DNA from: Nomia melanderi
Lineage: Eukaryota; Arthropoda; Insecta; Hymenoptera; Halictidae
Length of the DNA stretch: 64,000 bases
NCBI RefSeq assembly: GCF_051020985.1
Contig: NC_135008.1
Location: 5,270,001-5,334,000, forward strand
Reading direction: 5' to 3'
A model generated the notes under the pieces. That model had not been told where the DNA came from. It did not search any database and was given only the letters and a program-made list of their open reading frames with translations. Each line of letters opens with the position of its first letter. Within the stretch, counting starts at the first letter, position 1. This document shows, in pieces, positions 50,911 through 63,000 of this stretch. Made by a program: the position numbers and the translations under genes.

Positions 50911-51544
50911 GAATTTCTATACGTGAACGAGGCGTGTAATCGCGCATCCAAAAGCCACCAAGGAAAAACCGTTGCGCCACGGTAGCGTTCAAAGACACTG
51001 TACACCTCGAATTCCTTGTTTCTTCATGGAATTCCTGTTTAATAGCTCGCAGATTGAAGTCTTTTCCATTCGCAGTGGTACGCTCCTTCGATCAACCGTG
51101 TCACTCATTGTCAGACGCACCGCAATATTTCCAACCTGCACCTTTGACGCAACAGAACGCTGCAGATTGTACAATATTCGCCAGTGAAGCCGGCGTAATG
51201 GCCGGTTTCGCAACGCGTTTCTTAAACCTTCCTCGCAACAGGTACATTTACGGGAGTCATTTACTTAGCGACAATTCCCCTCCGGTTTCTTAACGCGTTT
51301 CATTAAAGGAGAGAAAAAAAAGGGAACGTCGGCGTTACGGTCAATGTTCTGACACAACGAGCGCGGAGAAGGAATCTCTCGCGATGCTGAGATTAGAGCA
51401 CTCTCGAAGGTAATCTGCGCCGGTTGCGACGCAATCGAGCCGTTTTTGTCTGCGCAGAAAAATGGGAACGAAGTGTCCACGGTGACGCTTCTGACGCGCG
51501 ACACACCGAATTCGGAAGAACGCGATACTTCGAACGTGCATCGA

Positions 51545-51823
51545 TTAACCCTTTGCACTCCGTAGACTCCTCCCAGTCGCCGCTCGATTTTGTGCAGCAA
51601 AATTATGAAGTATATTATTCAACATTAACGCGTTCGTTACCAGCGTCACATATTTGTGACGGCAACAATGTATTTTACATTAAGAAAATTAAATTATTCG
51701 TCGAAATATTATTTAAAGTTATAATCTACGGTATTATACTTGGAGTAATTCCTTTAAGATTCATTAAAATATTTAATATTATAACTGGTGCAATATTGGA
51801 GAATACAGAGTTTAAAGGGTTAA
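51545..51823 (+). mobile_element. TTAA MITE family A, composite copy with an insertion at TTAA
   Basis: Starts TTAACCCTTTGCACTCCG and ends GAGTTTAAAGGGTTAA. At its internal TTAA (51625-51628) a different terminus begins (TTAACGCGTTCGTTACCAGC, followed by a small palindrome GTCACATATTTGTGAC), so a further TTAA element is inserted or fused here. The last 70 bases are an inverted copy of 50321-50399. Confidence 0.5.
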
Positions 51824-52673
51824 AACTACGATACTACGATATCACGATGACGTTATGGAAATTATGGGAACTATGGAAATCCACGAATCAATACGAAATC
51901 GAACATCAATGTACAGTGCAGTTGCACTTCCTGCTTAACTGTTTAAGTGCCAAGTGCGCTTCTCATGTATACTGTCTAAAACTGCTAGCCTATCGGTTCG
52001 TAGAATCAAATGAAATTTATTTATTCGTCTTCCTTCTAATTATTTTTATTTTGTTCGTTGCCTGCTTAGAAATGGAAACACAGAACGATCGCAGTATTCA
52101 AAAACTTTTTATTAGAGAATATAAACGCCGCTTGGCATTTTTCGACCGAATTTTTGCGAACATTCACCGGACTGAAACGGTTAAAACATGAAACGTTGTT
52201 TCTGCGGGAACTTGTTAAACGCGAGGTGTACCATCATGAAATTAGAATCACCATGTACAAGCCGTTAACCGTAACGCGTGCGAGTGGCCGAGCTGCACCG
52301 GTGCACCTACGAATGGAATATTATAGAAAGGCGTGCGCCGGCACCACCCATACCCAAATGAACCACTTATTACGCCTCGGTCCAGTCTAAATGAGTTTCG
52401 TTCCAAGTGGACCACGACAAGTCGACTCGCATTTTACCGTCCCGGCAAAAACGGACCGTAATAACAGATTTCTCTTCTGGTCCGGGCTCTCGAAACTCCG
52501 GTCGGCCGTGGCGGCCAAGCATCTCGAGTGGAGCGAGTCGATCAATCGTGTGCGTGCCGAAATATTGAGAGACCGAGGACCAACAACGAATTCCCGCCTG
52601 GTGCACCTTGCTTCCAAGAGCGTACGCACACTTTCCTCTCTACCTTCTTTCGTGTCTATAATTTCACAAAACG

Positions 52674-52893
52674 TTAACACTAGAACTATCGAGCATTTGA
52701 TACGATTGAAATATAATCGCCATGAATATTGTAGTAATAGATTATTTTAGTTCCTTCAGACATTCATTAGAGTATTCGAGTGAAACTATTTACTTTCAAA
52801 GTCATGTCGGATATTCAATGCTTTGAAGATATCAATAATTGCGAAACAGAAAAACTGAAATCAGTCAGTTTGACTGGTAGTTCTAGTGATAAA
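52674..52893 (+). mobile_element. TTAA MITE family B, complete copy
   Basis: TTAACACTAGAACTATCGAG at the left and GGTAGTTCTAGTGATAA at the right (TTAA mutated to ATAA). The interior matches 4392-4600, including CTTTGAAGATATCAATAATT. In GRXCR intron 1. Confidence 0.75.
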
Positions 52894-53514
52894 CTGCACC
52901 GTGACATGTAATTGTTTTAACATTTTTTATGTTAAAATCTGTAACATTTTTTACTGAGACTTATTTCGATGTAGAAAAAGGTAAGTGCTACTTCTGTAGG
53001 AATCAAGCAACTTCCGTCTATGGCGCACCGTTTCTACTTCTTGCGATGTCCTAGTATATTCCTGTCGAACTTTCGAAGTTTATCTCGGAAATGAAGCCTC
53101 TAAGTAATGTAGTATCGTGGTTTTAAGACAGTGGGACAGCGAGTGTTCTAAGGGCCATAAAACAGAAAGGGACTCATGGAGACCAGGCCCAAGGGTTGGT
53201 GGGTTTTCCGAGGGATGCGTAAGCGAGGATGATTTGTGCGTGGTGGTGAGAGTAGGGTGTGTTTGAGAATTTGTTGGAAGTGTAAGAAGAATGCTTGTGA
53301 GGAGAGAATGATTTTTCAGTGCGGATGGCGAGAGATTCGAGAGAGTTGCGTTGACCTGAGAAGAGAAATGACCTGTACACTGCGAGCTATATAATTTCTA
53401 TTTATTTGTTTCTATTCAATTATCTATTCCTGTGGTTTTTTAAATAAAACATATTCAAATACCATTAATATCACAATATCGATGCAGTGATGTTAAATAC
53501 CTATCTTCCTGTTG

Positions 53515-53590
53515 TTAACCCTTTGCACTCGAAAATTCCCCACTAGAAATATTCCACGTTTTCCGGTAAAATATAGACCTTATTTGAAAC
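53515..53590 (-). mobile_element. TTAA MITE family A fragment
   Basis: TTAACCCTTTGCACTCGAAAA followed by CTAGAAATATTCCACGTTTT matches the first 70 bases of 48259-48522. The element then loses similarity, so it is truncated. Confidence 0.5.
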
Positions 53591-55667
53591 CAATCGATGA
53601 GAAGACGTATATAAATCACACAATACCACAATACGTACGACTTTTTATATTATTCAATATAAATTTAACCGCTTATTTATTTTTCGACGCGAATATATTA
53701 ACGCTATAAAGAATATATATTTCAAAAGGAAACGCTACCGATTCGCAACAGAGGCGAACGACCGGATTTATCAGTGGGGGGGTGAACGAGAATTACAATG
53801 AAAACAAGTGACGCGAAAGGGGTTGCAGAAACAAAAAAAGGCACAGCGCATAGAGGAGGGAGACAGGTTTCCAGCTAGGGGCAACGAGCACGGTCTCCAG
53901 CACGTTGCCGTAATATCGCTCTATCGGATCTACCGTTATGTCGATCCGTTCTGCATCGACGGTGCGATTCGCCGGCACGTCTGTGCGGCACGTTCCCGCA
54001 TGGCAACACCGGAAACCCGTGCACCAGGACACCGCACGGGAGGACGACGCGGCGTCATCGATCGACGCCAGTCAACGTCGATCCGAACCGATCGCCCAAC
54101 GCTGGACAAGAGGTGATCTAACTGTAAATCTAACGCTTTTCGCGTGCTCCCCGGCGAGTGTACCAGACAGCCGACCCGTCGAGTGGACGAGCACCGGCCG
54201 TTACGATTCGACCCTGTTTCAAACGCTGGTCACCCGGTCTCGGTGTCAACGGCTGATTTGCATAACAATTCGACGAGTCTGCAGCGAACCTCCGTGACTT
54301 ACTCTTCGTTGCGCCGGAAGGAATGCGGGTCTAATTGGTCGGCTTTCATCTTTGCCTCGGCGTTGATACTAATTTGCTATTCATCGATACGGTTACGGGT
54401 AGCCGGTCGGAGCTACGAGCGAACCAGATTGCGTGCCTCTAATCAGTCATCGGGATGACGGACGAGGGACGTCGTCCTTTCGCGATGAATATTTTCGATC
54501 TACCTTCACGGAATTCGACGTGCACGCGAAAATCGCGGCGCAGGAGCACGGCGCTCCGGGCCCCGCGGTATCTAGACCACTTGCAAATTTTTCGACACGG
54601 TACCCCTCTGACCTTTGTGTATGCCTTTCACCACCCTCCTTCGGTCGCGCGTATCTTGGTCAGCGGCTTTTCGAAGCTGCGGAACGGGAAATGCCGGGTT
54701 CACGGGAAAGTTTTATCGCTCCTACGGCCGTAAACAGCGTCGTTGAATAATTACGAGTCAATGACTGGGAAAATTGCAGCCGGGAGATAAGATTAACGAA
54801 CGGAATTTTATCCGGGTAATTATTCGTTTGCAGAGACGCGAATCGAATAATTCCCCGGGCGGATTGTGCCTATTCAGTGCCCGCCCGTAGACACGGTCGA
54901 ATGCACGAAAATGGGTCATACCGCCCGCGTAAATTCCTGGAAATGCCTATGGGATTACGAGGTGCGCGCGGCTAACTAAGCGTAGGCAGAAATTGTGTTT
55001 TTCGAAGGGAATCCAGCGGACCGTTTTACGCGACACGACGTCCGCGCGGCCGTCGAAAGCCTGATACTTTCATCAGTTTTCCATTGACGTAACCACAGCC
55101 TCTACTTCCATTAAATCGCAAACCCAATCAAACTCTCTTTCATGCTCGCTTTATGAAAGAGAGATTCCTTCCCGGTGAACCTTAACATTCAGGATTATTC
55201 CGTAGCCAGCGTGAAAACGCGATCGGCGCGGCGCGGCGCGGGCAATTACACCGAAAAAAGGAACTGAAGCTCTTAACGAAGCCGATAATGATGCCTCGTT
55301 ATTACGAGGTACACCATACAGTTCCGGAAGACGTGATCGCGAGGTAAACAAAATAATTAAGAGAAAATGAAAAATGCATTCGCCTCGCGGGCATGATCGT
55401 CCGCGTGTTCATTCGTTCGGACACTCTCGGCTTCCTAGTCGGACTCGATAATGGAACTCCCGACGTATTCTTAAGAGTGCGTTACACTGCGCCACGAGGA
55501 AGCGGCGAGCTGATTCTCCTAGCGCGGCCAATTAAAAATGGAAACGGGAGTACAGGCGAAAGAACGCGCGAGAATTCCTACGCAAAATAGGTTAAATATA
55601 GCGACCGCAAAATAGGAAGCCGGATTAGATAATAATAAACGTTGCGCCACGATCGGGGCCCGCCGCC

Positions 55668-55690
55668 CCCCTCCTCCTCCTCCTCCCTCG
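55668..55690. repeat. CTC trinucleotide run
   Basis: About six CTC/TCC units in a C-rich context within intron 1. Confidence 0.7.
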
Positions 55691-55938
55691 CTATCGGTTG
55701 TTTACGTTACACCGGCGCGGAACGAGCGAATAAGAGAAACGACAGAACTTTCCCATGGATCTAATAAGAAAAGTTTAGCGCCGCGGTTCTTTGAACTCGT
55801 TGCCCGTGGTCCCGTCCATTTTTACCCGCGCCCCCACCCCTCCCGCGCGGTTCTAGGCGGATAACCTTCCGCCGCGAGCATCGTCCCCGGAGCGCGGCGA
55901 TAAACATCGGTTAATTTAAAGTTTTCATTCGTTTCTCC

Positions 55939-55954
55939 CGCGCGCGCGCGCGCA
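55939..55954. repeat. CG dinucleotide run
   Basis: An uninterrupted run of about eight CG units. It is unusual only in that it survives in an animal genome, which suggests weak germline CpG methylation here. Confidence 0.75.
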
Positions 55955-56698
55955 TTTGCGCGGCTGTTTAGGATTCCGTGGCGGCGTGGATCGGCCGTTA
56001 ATTGGCACGCAACAGGAATTCCTCAACGGAGGGACTGGGCGAGCGTAAAGGCTTCCACGCACGTTCGAGCGTGTTGCGATGCATCCAACTGGCGGGTTTC
56101 AAGATACACGTTGCAATGTAGCTATGTAGATCGACGACAGAAGAGACTGACGCCGCGCAACGAACCGAGAAGAATCGGCGGTGGGGCAAGCCAACACCGA
56201 TACTGGAGGTTTCATGGCATTTACCCGAGTTTTGCTGTTTATTTAGTATTGATTTCCGTTGACAGTTGAAACTGGATCTGGGTTATGTCTGAGTTGGCGA
56301 TAGGATCGAGCTCCAAAACATCAACGGCGTCGGAATAGTTTAAAACCGGGAAAGGCGGCTGTAAACTGTACATTCACCGTTCCATGAAAGCTGCGAGCCG
56401 ACGTATCGCGACAGGTTTCGACGTGTGCGGAGGACTTAAGATAGCCGTGTGCGGCGGAGACCGAGGCGAATCGAATCATCTTTTGCTCGATGGTAAAGAA
56501 ATAAAGCTAGTCGAACGTTAACGAGAAGAAACGAAAAGAACTCCTGAAGCGAGTAAACCTGCTCGAGTAAGAGACGAAAAGAAATACAATATTTCCTGTA
56601 TTACGAATGTAGAGTAGACTTCCGTCACGTTCCGATGCACCCCGTGATCCGATTCAGCCCGTTCTACCCCCGCGTATTCAGTTGACGCGTGCACCGAC

Positions 56699-58405
56699 CT
56701 GTGACGATGGTTTCTGGAGAAACGTCGCGATGCCGGCGCGCACCCTGTTTTTGACACCGCGCACAGTTCCCTTGGCACTCCGTATGGCTTCCTTATCGAG
56801 GATCTTGTAACCGGCAAAACATTCGTCGGTGTCCTTATCCCCCAACACCACTCCCCTGCCCGTGTCCTTATTGTTCCCCTTCAGCTCGTTCACGTGGAAC
56901 TTGTAAAACCTGTCGTACTCGTACACGTACTTCTTGCCGGTGACGGGATTGATGCTCGTGTCGACGTCGACCGACTCCTGCGCGGTCCGCCTCTCCTGCT
57001 CCTGCTTCCTCTCCTCGTAGGTGCATTCCTGCACCACCGGCGAGGACGACGGTTTCCCGTTGGGCTCGGCAGACGGGTCTGGGCTCCTGATCCGCGGCGT
57101 GGACGACGCCTTCGACAGAGTGGACGCGGCGGACGGTGACGGCGAGACGCTGGGCGAGCCGGCGGACGAGCAAGAATTCGACTCGACTTCCGGCGTCGTG
57201 GCGACAGGTGTCGAGTCCTTGTTGCCCGTGTCTATGTGGTCGTTTCCGTTCGACAGGTCCAGCCGGTTTAGATTCAGAACGGTGCCCTTGCCGCGGTCCT
57301 CGACGCCGTTCTCCAGACGATGATGATGGTGGTGATTATGATGATGATTATGCTCGTGATGATCGGGCTCCTGGTAGTCGAGGGACTGCCGGTCAGGCTC
57401 GATGCTCCCGTTCACGTTCCGTCCTACTATCCCGTCGCTGAGGTCACCGGCGTTCAGGGAGTCGCAGCTGATGTTGCTCTCGTTATCGTCGCTGTCCACT
57501 TCCGCGCCGCTGCTGGTCAAGCTGCCGGTGCGCTTGTGCTGCTCGCTGGCTAGGAGAACGGTGCTGGCGTTCTTCTTCTTGGGCAACGGCGGCGGTGTGC
57601 CGTCGAGGTCGCTGCACGTACCGCTGTCCAAGGTGTCGCTCGGCGAACACTGGCCGCTGGACATCACCATGCCGTTCAACGGGCTCTGGTACGAGTTGTA
57701 GTAGAAGCAGGCGTTCGATCGACCGTTCGCCGAGGAGTTCAGGGTGTCGGGGCTGTCGCGGTGTACCATGTCTTTCGGCGAGCTGCTGTTGCGGTCGTGT
57801 TTGTCGTGCTCGTTGTTGTTCTGTTCGAACGCGTTGCAGCCGACACTGATCCTCACACAGGCTTCACCGGCACCGGCACTTCCACAACGCTGCTCGTTCA
57901 CCAGATTCGTCGCACTCACGACAACACCACCAACGTCACGTTTGCTCGAACGTTCGCACGCGATACCGTTCTCCTGCTCGGCTTCCTGGCCGATCTTCTC
58001 GTCCAGGGTTAGTCGTACGGTCGATATCACTCTGCCGTTCTTGTCACCATCTGGATTGATCTTGATCTTCACCACGTGAGCTGCCTGCTGCTGCTGGTGG
58101 TTCTGCTGCTGTTGCGGGCTGGACTGTTGCTGGCTCTGTACCGGCGGCTTCACGCTGGTCTGCTTACCGTACCCGTTCGCGGATTGCACTTCCGGGATTC
58201 TTCTCCTACAGGCTGCCGCGGAATCAACGCCAGGAGCGGCCAGTCCGACGAATACCGTTGCTCCGGCCCCGGTGCTCAGAGTGGCCGTGGGGGGATTGGA
58301 AACAGTCCGGATTGACACAGTCTGTCGGGCAACCTGACTCGCATCCCGGGCCTGAGCCTTCGCCGGCAGTGTCGGTGGAACGGTCATCGTGGCGGTCTCG
58401 TCCAT
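56699..58405 (-). CDS. Grxcr1: GRXCR-family protein, coding exon 1 (N-terminal disordered region)
   Basis: First coding exon of the glutaredoxin domain-containing cysteine-rich gene, 569 codons. The start chosen is the first in-frame ATG (58405-58403, MDETATM) after an in-frame TAG at 58444-58442; the GTG at 58429 is not a plausible start in an animal. Most of the exon is low complexity: a Gln-rich run near residues 90-108, a proline motif TPPPLPKKK near 270-278 that could bind SH3 domains, a His tract near 349-362, and Ser/Pro-rich stretches. A conserved-looking block, SINPVTGKKYVYEYDRFYKF, follows a Glu/Arg-rich run near 460-473. The exon ends in ...QKPSSQ, then CAG|GTCGGT (a weak donor), in phase 0, matching the phase of exon 2. 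Vertebrate GRXCR1 acts in actin-bundle organisation of hair-cell stereocilia; the insect function is not established. Assignment to the family rests on exons 2-4. Confidence 0.88.
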
Positions 58406-58425
58406 ATACACATCCGAAACCACTG

Positions 58426-58437
58426 TCACTTCTTCAT
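58426..58437 (-). CDS. Three-codon upstream ORF in the GRXCR leader
   Basis: ATG AAG AAG TGA lies 20 bases before the GRXCR start codon and in a different frame. If the transcript includes this segment, which is likely because no acceptor lies between it and the start, scanning ribosomes would meet it first. Such minimal ORFs can reduce or tune translation of the main frame. Only the sequence is seen; translation is inference. Confidence 0.4.
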   Translation of the reverse strand: MKK

Positions 58438-58479
58438 GGAACTATACCTGATCCACCGATCGAACGGACGCCCTGTTCG

Positions 58480-58612
58480 GTTGCTCTCTTTCCGAACGTT
58501 CCCCCACTTGTCGCTCTGTCTCTCTCTCTCTCTTTCACTCTTCTGCTCGTCGTTCTCTCTCTCTCTCTTTCTCTCTCTATCTCTATCTTTCTCTCCTTCC
58601 CTTTCGAGAAGC
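58480..58612. repeat. TC/GA-rich tract in the GRXCR 5' leader or promoter
   Basis: On the plus strand this is an interrupted run of TC dinucleotides (purest around 58517-58590), so GAGA on the gene's own strand. It lies 75-210 bases upstream of the start codon. GAGA repeats in insects often bind GAGA-factor-like proteins near paused promoters. The alternative is a simple 5' UTR microsatellite. Confidence 0.5.
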
Positions 58613-60000
58613 CTATCGGGGGTCTAGAATTTATGAATGGGTCTTTTACGACGTAGAAGGAATACAACTACACGGTGCTTTAAATTTACTGCTACACTGT
58701 TTAATCGAGTCGTTGGGTACGAGTCGCGATCGCCGTTGCGATTACCGTGGATTTTATATTTAAATTAATTTCCCGTCGACCGTACGACTGTTCGCCGGGG
58801 TTCGACTCGTGACGGCACAAGAGACACTTCGCGGATACTCGATCGTTAGTCCCGGAGAAATTTCGATCCTTTATTCCCACGGTCTCGAATCCAGGAGCGA
58901 CGAGAGAAAAGCCGCGACACGGACGGCGGAATTGAATCGGCGAATCGAGAGAGCGAGCGATGAGACCGCGACGCATCCGAGGATCGTTATCGCGGGAGTG
59001 GTTGCGGCGCGAGGATCAATCGGTCGCGTTTACGGCACTCCTGGGACGTCGTTTAAAGAGGCTCGTTTGTTCGCGCGGAATACAAAACACCTGCGAACAG
59101 CTGCGATGCACGCGAGTCGCAGAAAATCTATCCCCAGGGACGACGGAACGGTCGGCACTCGATGGAAAGGAACGTCGGAAAGAGGGAAAGAGAGTGGAGC
59201 CCCGAGACAGAGAAGCCCCGGGAAACGGCGCGGAAGAGAGGCCGAGAAGGGAGGCAGGAGAGCAAGATACGAAGCGTACCGCCACTTACTAACTGCATGT
59301 GTTTATCGAGTGCAGCGCATGGTAGAACGAACTCGGCTCTGCTCGACGGTGTCAACGAAGACGACAACGACGACGGCGGCGATCGTTCACGGTACGGGCC
59401 GTCAGTAACTGTACTGAGTGGCTCTGACACTTACTCATGCAGTTTCGTTGCCCGGGTGGGGGTCCAAGTTGGGCCTCGCGAGGGGGCACGATGGGACAGG
59501 GAGTGGGAACGTCGAGTCGTTCCCGAGCGAGGTGGGGGAAGAACCGTGGGCCAGAACAGGGACTCGCGTCTCGAGACGGCGGGAGGGCGAGGGGAACGGA
59601 GGCTAGCCGAGAGAGACGGAGGAAGGGCTACCGTATGCAAACAAGGGAGACGAGAGACGAAGGAGGCGAGCGAGAAAGTAAACGAGCGGCGAACGGCCGC
59701 GTGAATGAGGGAGCAAGCGAAAGAATAGAGCCGTGGTGTGAGTAGGTAAATAAGCAGCCGGTGGGACGTGCGAGTGAACAAGTGAACACGTTAGCGAGTG
59801 AAAGGACCAGCTCCGCGAGCCTGTGCGCCGATGAATAAGCGAGAAAGACGGAGCGGGGCCGACGGGAACGAGTCTTGGAAGCCGTCTGGCACGTAAGCAC
59901 TTGCCGAGGAGGACGTGGCGTCCTCTACCGAGCCAGGTAGAATCGACTATCCGGTTTCTCATTTAAATACCTGTTCTTTACCGTTCACCGGCTTTCTCGT
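58613..60000. other. GRXCR upstream region, purine-rich on plus strand, candidate non-coding first exon
   Basis: There is no convincing coding sequence here. From about 59160 to 59830 the plus strand is very rich in G and A, so the gene's own strand is C/T-rich. Two GTAAGT donors occur on the minus strand (starting at 59289 and 59434), and acceptor-like ends lie nearer the start codon (for example TCGTAAAAG and ATTCTAG at about 58630-58660). A spliced 5' UTR is therefore possible. The long open frames here are a by-product of the stop-poor composition. Confidence 0.3.
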
Positions 60001-63000
60001 GTGCACTCGTGTCCGTGTGTAGCCGAGCGAGATCCCGCGCGCGCACGCATTCCGCGTACCTGTTACACCTGTACACCTGCCGAAACTTCACCGTAGAACC
60101 GTCCGCGCCGGTGGACGCGGCTCGGCGATGTTCCAGCAGCTTCCCGGACACTGTCAGCTCGCCACGAGCGAATACTCATGCGAATGGAAAGCGAGCGTCG
60201 CGATTAGCTCGGCGACTCTCGCGAATTTTCACCGCGTTTAGAACGTTTCTCAGTCGGAAGTGTACGGGGACCGTTGCGCAACCGTTCGTCCTTTGTTTCC
60301 CCGCGGATCCGCTGTAAGCGATGCGAACGACCGTGTAATTATATTTGCGGGAAAGCGGAACGCGTGTAATTCTTTAATAAATTCGCCGCGGGCCGGCGAG
60401 GATCCTCTGTTACTCGCGTTTTTCCAGAACTCTCCCCGTTGCACAATAGAAAGTCCTTCTCTCGCGGGAAGGCGGCGTCGGATGGAACGAGCCTCGACGG
60501 CTCGGTGGACGCTCGAAACGCATTTGCCATTTAAAACAGTTCGATGACGAGGCGCGACTCAGATTCGAGGCAAATTGTTCTTGAATTTTAAGGACGCGGC
60601 GCCTTTCTCTCGCGCTCCGTGTCGAAACACGGTAAACAGCTGTCGGTTTCTGAATGGAGGGTCCGGATTCGTTTCTAATTTCGATTCGGATGTGGTAATG
60701 TTTCGTTTAAGAGCGTTCCACTTTTCAACGGACACCGGAGATGTGAATGAATTCACGGAATTCGCTGCGCGGAGGATTTACACGATGAGTAATATCCCGA
60801 ACGCGTGCGTTTCTTCGAAGCGTATTCAAAGACTCTTACGAACTCGAAGAAATTTAAGGAATTTCGAATTCTTTGAACACGATGGGATATGCGTATTCGT
60901 GTACATGTCTCCACGCTTATGGTTACCTTCGTCGAGGACTTCGAAATCCATAGGTTAACAACGAAAATTAAACGAGCGAAGTTGTTGAAAAGTGGAACCA
61001 CATGGAAGTGGAATCTCTTGGTTGGCAACCCTGGCAACGCCGGTTTGGAACTCGGATATTCAAGAGGGAGGATTCGAGAAACTCGCCATGGGAAAAGTGC
61101 AGCCCGTTCAGGTAATCCACGGAGTATTTTTAGGAATGACACAGCGTGGGACTTAACAGCCTGCATAGGTATGGAACAAAGACGGTTCATCTGACGGACT
61201 AGCCGTCAACTGTAGCGTTTCCCGAAGGAACAACTAATCGAACGAACCAGTGGTTTCTCTAATTAATTCAACGCGACTATCGCCAACCATCGAAAATTTC
61301 TTCGATTCGAGCGCTTCGCTCCGGACGGGCGTGATTCGATCGAGCGTATGCTAAATACCTGAAGTCAAACTAGTATTACGACTTTCCTGGTAATAGTAGC
61401 GGTAACAGTTTTGAATCTTGCTCCTTTTACGAGAGCGCTGGTCTCTCCGTTAATATGTGGGTCGAATCATTACAGTGTTACCAGTATCCCCGTTTCGCGT
61501 ACGGTTCTCCGCAATTGTTGCCGGTTTGCGTCCTCAGAGGACACTGCCCCGGCTGAATTTTATCCTACGCGACCGCCTATTTTACCCGACAAGCAGTCGC
61601 CGCTTGAGAGGAAAGGAGTGTCCGGCGGATTTTCGTCGGACGGCTGCAAATGGACGCGCGGTTCGGTTCGGTATCTGTATTCAAATGAGTAGAAATCGAC
61701 CGCGGAACTGTCGCTTTTTAACAAGGGAGCTCGTTTCCTGACACGGACCTGGAAAGAGCGCTTCCTTGTCTTCCGCGGTGTCGCGAGTATCGACTGTCGA
61801 TATGCGGCTCCCCGGGTTCTCACCCTCGCTGAATTACCCTTAACGCTCGCGCGAGGCTCGCGACGAATTTACGACAACCGTGCATTCCGCGGGACACGGT
61901 TCTCGGGGGAAAAAATTCTGGATGTGCGCACCGTCTCCGGAATATTCCCTTTCGAGTGTAAATCACCGTGCTCCCAGGTATCGGCATCGATCGGTTAATC
62001 CGGCGCGCTGGGATGTTTCTTTTACTCTTTATTATTTGGCCTTATTTTCCACATACCTCACCCGGTAAACCAGTTGGGCAGTGTTCGCCTTTCTTTCCAC
62101 GACGCGAAACCTGTATTCAGCATACCACTTGCCGCGGCATGCGATTCAATAAGCGACTTTATAAACAGCTGAAACAAACATGCAACGAGCTTGTCTAGCA
62201 AACCATAATAAACTCTCGGTGATCCTTGTTTCTTCTCCTCCCCCGTGCCCATTTTCGTTTTTCCCGCCGCCTAGCTCTCGTTTCCACCGCGAACGCTTAA
62301 CGCGGAATATCGTTCGAACGGTTTCGCGGATTAATGCGAGACACGTGTATACATACGCGGCGAACGTGTAACTCCCGATTGCCGGGCTAAAGGAAAGGCT
62401 GCGCGACCGGAGAAACGATTTTCGAGGTTGTACCGCCGATACGCGGAATGGGCGCTGATGAATATTGCATGTATCGCGGCGAGCGACTCCTATTTTATCG
62501 CCGTAGCTAGGATTATTGTTATAAATAATGCTCGTCGATGCTGGTACCTATATGAATATTATTCTCGAACGATGGTAGCATCCTTGGGCTGTTCCTAGAG
62601 ACTAAGTGTCCTTAGATTCGTCGAACACTGAATTTAATTGAAAGCACCATTAGATAGGCTTATACCCTGACAATCTACGAATCCTAGGAATTCCTAATAA
62701 ATCTAAGAAAAGACACGATAGGCATTAAGAACGGCATAACTTAAAAGGCGGTTTACTTGGACTCGATAAATCCAAGAGCGAAACCGCTTATCTACGAATT
62801 AAAGTTATTGCTTTCTCGTCGATATCTCTTATCTTTCGCACGGTCTCGGCCAGTCCTCGAAAGCTGAAATGTCCGAGACAGGGCGGACGAATCGTGCGTA
62901 CAGCTCGTTCGTCTTGTGAACGAGGACAGCTTACTAGACCCTAATAAGCGTGATATATACTTCTCGCGGCGGTAAGTCGTACACCTCCGAGGTATTGGTT

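Larger units (their letters stand above)
35853..56698 (-). other. Intron 1 of the GRXCR gene (about 20.8 kb)
   Basis: This is the interval between the donor CAG|GTCGGT and the acceptor before AYIKKELG. It holds several TTAA-ended MITEs (44743-45185, 48259-48522, 50181-50910, 51545-51823, 52674-52893, and a fragment near 53515) and simple repeats (36611-36640, 42523-42600, 55668-55690, 55939-55954). Otherwise it is unannotatable sequence. I looked for nested genes and found none with splice signals plus recognisable protein. Long first introns often hold enhancers, but nothing in the sequence shows this directly. Confidence 0.85.

Noticed and set aside
51424..52191. A 255-codon plus-strand open frame with hydrophobic stretches, superficially like a membrane protein
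   Set aside because: It runs through family A and another TTAA element, including an inverted repeat shared with 50321-50399. The hydrophobicity reflects AT-rich codons, and there are no splice signals or recognisable motifs.
56678..56698. Continuation of the GRXCR frame past PSSQ to a TGA in exon 1
   Set aside because: Exon 2 joins in phase at CAG|GTCGGT and supplies the glutaredoxin fold, so the short VGARVN tail is taken as intron read-through. An alternative short isoform ending there cannot be fully excluded.
58406..58429. Eight extra N-terminal codons from a GTG at 58429
   Set aside because: GTG initiation is not expected in an animal nuclear gene. The first in-frame ATG is at 58405.
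58809..59408. A 199-codon plus-strand frame upstream of GRXCR
   Set aside because: It has no ATG at its start, is purine-driven with Arg/Glu/Ser-rich composition, and the other frames are open too.
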